Shown here piece after piece: positions 60,091-64,000 of a stretch of DNA of 64,000 bases. The notes beneath the pieces were generated by a model, which saw only the letters and a list, made by a program, of their open reading frames with translations, was not told the DNA's origin and made no database searches. The position numbers and the translations under genes were made by a program. Numbering within the stretch: position 1 is the first letter of the stretch; each line of letters begins with the position of its first letter. The DNA comes from Beta vulgaris subsp. vulgaris (lineage: Eukaryota > Streptophyta > Magnoliopsida > Caryophyllales > Amaranthaceae): the NCBI RefSeq assembly GCF_026745355.1, contig NC_079204.1, positions 3,591,103 through 3,655,102 on the forward strand. Reading direction: 5' to 3'.

Positions 60091-61804
60091 ATGGAAAGTG
60101 TATCAATGGAGAATGTGAAAACTCACAACGGTTGGGTAGATGTGAACATCTTTGATTCTCAAGATGAAATGGCTTCGTCGTTGGCCAAATACATCAGTGA
60201 TTTGTCAAACAAGTTTGTAAAGGAAAGAGGTGTTTTTACAATTGCTCTTTCTGGTGACTCTATATCCAAAGCTATGAGGTAATTCAATTATTTATGGTTT
60301 CCTTAAGAAAAAAAAAGACTTGTCTTCGTAAATTTTTATTATCGCTTGAGATGGTATTGATTGGTAATGTAAAGTTATGTAAAAGAATAAATCACTTACC
60401 AATAAAAAAAAAAGACTTGTGAAAGAAAAAACTTTGGTTGGGAGTCAGGGTGTCTGGCTTGTAATGGACCTCTGGTTGAGGTCTAGTGCGAGGCCGCCCA
60501 AAGGAATTCTTCTTATCAATAATAAAAAGTTTTTTGTATATTTACAGAGGTTACTTCCTCTAATCGGGTGTATCTAGTACTATAAAAGTTTCCCATTGTG
60601 AAGGGAATACCCGGTTTTTTGATAGAAGGCACTATCCTCTTTTTCTTGAATTAATGAAATTCCAAATTATATATATATATAAAAAAAGACTTGTGAAAGA
60701 AAAAACTCCATTGTTTTGTTGTTAGATTTTTTCGTAGAATTAAATTTCATCCATTGATTTATGAGTCGATTCGTCTCTTATAATTGGGTGCTAATCAATA
60801 GTCATTCTAATTGTAAGTTTGTAACCAAACACTTTTTTTTTTTTTTAACCTCATAATACTGGGTGCGAAAATTATATAGGAAATTGATGGAGCCATCATC
60901 TTCAGTTGATTGGTCAAAATGGTATGTGTTCTGGGTTGATGAAAGGTTGGTTCCCAAAGACAGCCCGCAAAGTAACTACAGGCTTGATTACGCAGACTTT
61001 CTTTCTAAGGTATGACACTTTCAGCTAGTTATTAGGCGGACATTGCTACATTTACCCACCAAGTTGACAAATCACTACTATAGAGTATTAAAAAAAAATA
61101 TGCTAAGTTAATTCAATTCAGTTCAGTCCAAAAGAACATAGCCTAAGTTAAAAAAATTGAGGGTATATCAATTCAAACGCACCCAAGTTAGTTATTACGA
61201 GTGTTATTTTTGTGTTCTTTCCATTGGTATATCATTAGTTAGTAGTTACATGTATATGATTCTTAGATTTTCTTGTAATAGTTATTATTTTTGGCTTGTA
61301 TTATTCATGGTCTATACTTGTGAAATTTCTCAGGTACCAATCCCTAATGATCATATAATTTCTATCAATGAAAAACTTTCCCCTGAAGCAGCATCAGCTG
61401 AATACGAATCTCGTCTCAAACAACTAACAAAAAACAATGTAATTGCTACATCAAATGTTACAGGATTCCCAAAATTCGATCTCATTATTTTGGGTTTAGG
61501 CTATAATGGACATATAGCTTCTTTATTTCCAAACCATCCTCAGTTAAAAGAGAACAAAAAATGGGTAACTTACATTACAGACTCACCAAAACCACCACCA
61601 CGACGAATCACCATGACATTTCCAGTGATCAACTCGTCCTCGAACGTCGTTTTTATGGTACTTGGAAAGGGAAAAGCAAGAGTGGTGAATGAAACATTGA
61701 ATGGACATCAAAGTTCAACATCATTGCCTGCTAAAGTGGTTTCGCCTGAAGGAGAATTGAAGTGGTTTTTAGATAAGGAGGCTGCATCCATGCTGAATAT
61801 TTAA
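60091..61804 (+). CDS. PGL: 6-phosphogluconolactonase, cytosolic type, with altered active-site motifs
   Basis: Three exons, 60091-60278, 60880-61009 and 61334-61804, join in frame to 262 residues, the usual cytosolic length, with no transit peptide. The family hydrolyses 6-phosphogluconolactone to 6-phosphogluconate in the oxidative pentose phosphate pathway. Conserved features are WVDERLVPKDSPQSNYRL (81-98), DLIILGLG (155-162), HIASLFPNH (166-174) with the catalytic His166, and a KWVTYITDSPKPPPRRIT block. Two positions differ from the usual motifs: LSGGS is LSGDS (Asp56), and GxDGH is GYNGH (Asn164 for Asp). These could weaken or change catalysis. Met1 was chosen because upstream sequence is MITE-derived. 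Intron 1 contains a retroposon. The family call is secure; activity is uncertain. Confidence 0.9.
60434..60680 (+). mobile_element. Retroposon with long target duplication in PGL intron 1
   Basis: A 247-bp segment flanked by perfect 27-bp direct repeats (60407-60433 and 60681-60707, about 20 bp without the A-run, containing GACTTGTGAAAG). Its 3' part (CTTGAATTAATGAAATTCC) looks like a plant LINE tail, followed by an AT run. Probably a 5'-truncated LINE; a SINE is possible. Confidence 0.8.
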
Positions 61805-64000
61805 GTGTATATGCATGTTAAACATGCATGAACATAAAACACGTAGTTCAAAGTGGAGATACTTGGGTAAAATGGAGCTAGTGTACTGTTTAGCAATATT
61901 GGGTTTTGATGCATTTATATTGTACTTGTCTTGAGTTTGTCCCTTTTGTATTATGGTGACATGTTGTAATAGTTTCTAATGTTGGACGTTTAAGTAATAA
62001 AAAGTCTCTTAAGGGATGCCCTACTTATAAAAAAAAGTCATCTGTCATCTTTGGTGGAATTAAATTTATTTGTCTCATAATCCATGAAGATCTTTTTTGT
62101 TTTTGACGTTGTGCCAACTTATGTTTGTAGTAGAATCACGTGTAATAATATGAAGACGTTGATAAAGGAAATGCTAGGTCGTCATTAGCCTCCTAAAATC
62201 AAACAAAACCTAACTAAATCACTAAACTAGGTAAAGTGATAAGTAAGGGTCGAAATCCACAGGGACTAAGGAACACCAAAATGTATTGATAAAGCAATAA
62301 GCTAGGCCGAAATCAAGTCGGAAATTGTCAATAACCACCTAAGAACTACGAAAAAGCTAGATATCAAAGATAACTAAAGTTAGGAGATGGGATTAAACAC
62401 CAACTAATCATGAAATAGACATAAGAATATCAAACATAGAGATAATACATGAACACTACTTGAATTAGCTTTTGACCCAACACACAACTCTCATCCTACT
62501 CTCATAGGCGGAGAAATCCTCAAAGACATCAAATAAGGACTCTTATCCATTACTAACATATCCGAGGTTCGAATCAATAATAGAAATCAATAGGTTACAC
62601 TCTCATGCCAACCTAAATCAATCAACTCCATCTAATACGACATTCAAATGATCAAAGAGAATGCAACATAGATTAGAAGAGCTAAACAAGCAATAATTTA
62701 ATCACGCAAGTCTCTAAATCCAATCTCAAATGCCCAATTCAATCATGGTTGGGTTTTCACCCAAACCCTAACCAACAAACTACTCCATCAATACAAAAAT
62801 GAGGACTTTAGAGAAATTAAACTTTAATAACATGATAATAATCATTAATCTAACATTAAACTAAATAAAATAAATCATAAATAATTAAACTAATCAAGAA
62901 CAAACTAATCTAAGAAAAACAATGAAAATAAAACAATAAAAGAGGAGATAGAGTAAGAATGCTCATTGATGAATGGTTGAAAGTTCCAATACAAGTGTCA
63001 CCCTTGAATCTACAAATCTTCAACCTCTCTTTGAGTTTTCTCCCTTTTCTCTCTCTAGGTTTTGAGATTTCTCTCACTTAAAATCCTAATATGAGACTAA
63101 TGGAGGCTAATCCCCCTTGAAAATTAGGTTCCCCTTCATGAATGGGGATAATTCCTATTTATAGGTCCAATTATTACATCATTAAAGAGTCGCGAAAAAA
63201 ACAGAGCTGTCCGGAAAATTTGAAAGGAGCGGCGCTCCTTTATAAATAGGAGCTGGCGCTCCTATGGTAACTGGGCAAAACAGAAAGTTGGAGCGACCAG
63301 AGAGCGACCTGGGAGCGGGAGCTCCAAAAACAAGGAGCGGGCGCTCCTTGAAAAAGGAGCGGGCGCTCCTAAGAAAACTGCACAAACAGCTCAACTTCAA
63401 ATGACCATAACTTTCTCGTTTTTAATGCGAATCAAGCATGTGACCTATCGTTGGAAAGATAACGAGCCAAATTTTACTCTCCAATTTGAATCACTAAAAA
63501 ATGATTGTAGTATGGAAGATATGGTCGTTCAAATTGGACCATCTTGTGAATCTTGCTTCTTCAACTTTCATTTGCCTCCTTCGCTTTATCATTCATGGTT
63601 TACTCCACATTTGTGCATTCCTTTGGCTTTTATAGATGAAATTAAAAGTATATTTCAATTGGACCTATAAAGAACCAAGAAAATAATGTAAAAAGTAACT
63701 TGAAAAGTAAAACAAAGACATATCTAAAAAGAACTAGTAAAACAAAAGAAGTGCATTTTAAGCAAAACAAACAAATAAAAGAGGGTAAAATAGAAAAGGA
63801 AGGTTAAAAATAGGGATAAATAAGGGGTTAAGAGTGATATAAATATCACTCATCAGACGTACTACTGTAGGATGTGGAATTATATATAGAAGATCCATAA
63901 TGAGTTTGCGTTTTGTTTGATAAATCAAATCAATAACATAAACTATCTTCTCATCGGAAGTGAAGGTTGAAGTTGTTTTCATGTTTGAACTATATGGAAA
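61805..64000. other. Right-hand region: PGL 3' UTR and transposon-like non-coding sequence
   Basis: After the PGL 3' UTR, sequence from about 62170 to 63860 looks like a dispersed repeat: AAGGGTCGAAATCCACAGGG near its left end, repeated GGAGCGGGCGCTCC words at 63230-63370, and ATAACTTTCTCGTTTTTAAT followed by CGTTGGAAAGATAACGAGC, which I recall from many plant repeats. No coding domain, primer-binding site or paired LTR is visible, so its class is open. Confidence 0.5.
61996..62001 (+). terminator. Polyadenylation signal of the PGL gene
   Basis: AATAAA about 190 bp after the stop codon, a plausible near-upstream polyadenylation element. The cleavage site would be about 15-30 bp beyond it. 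Confidence 0.5.

Noticed and set aside
62170..63860. LTR retrotransposon
   Set aside because: No paired long terminal repeats, primer-binding site, polypurine tract or gag-pol coding sequence could be seen; left as an unclassified dispersed repeat.

Overview
This is a window of nuclear plant DNA, almost certainly from a eudicot; a Caryophyllales source is only a guess. The evidence is AT-rich intergenic DNA, genes with GT-AG introns, a large load of plant-type MITEs (Stowaway ends reading CTCCCTCCGT and Tourist ends reading GTTTGGTT), hAT and LINE debris, and organelle-derived rRNA fragments. I see no bacterial operon, CRISPR array or viral gene.

Seven protein genes and one tRNA gene can be assembled with exon coordinates. 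From left to right they are: a homeodomain-leucine zipper I transcription factor (3893-4714, +); tRNA-Leu(UAG) (8860-8939, +); chloroplast pyridoxal reductase PLR1 in eight exons (13650-20649, +); a very unusual secreted root-cap-domain protein of about 1481 residues (22301-26943, -); two duplicated five-exon genes for ubiquitin fused to ribosomal protein eL40 (copy A 30165-32470, copy B 42354-44491, both -); nucleoporin NUP96 in five exons (47337-57163, +); and a cytosolic-type 6-phosphogluconolactonase in three exons (60091-61804, +). The genes are independent units and do not form a pathway; only the two ubiquitin-eL40 copies are related to each other.

Repeats fill most of the rest. At 9-12.3 kb a 1.08-kb unit carrying a Tourist MITE is tandemly duplicated, with a third, older copy lacking the MITE. 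At 11-13.4 kb and 39.7-40.75 kb, hAT-like elements made of GC-rich repeated words are nested with Stowaway MITEs. At 33.2-36.2 kb there is a decayed LINE on the minus strand, split by a 975-bp hAT element with a perfect 8-bp target duplication. Organellar large-subunit rRNA fragments lie in PLR1 intron 2 and near 27.6 kb.

The observations I rate highest are: (1) the root-cap protein, where two copies of an eight-cysteine motif with identical spacing bracket a giant Lys/Asp/Gly-rich plus Ser/Pro-rich insert with long polyserine runs; (2) ubiquitin-eL40 copy A, whose ubiquitin half has about 12 substitutions including loss of Lys6 while the eL40 half is unchanged; (3) a 6-phosphogluconolactonase with two altered residues in normally invariant active-site motifs; and (4) a SINE insertion whose empty site is preserved in the duplicated paralogue. 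All exon models were read by eye from frame and splice signals and have not been tested against transcripts.
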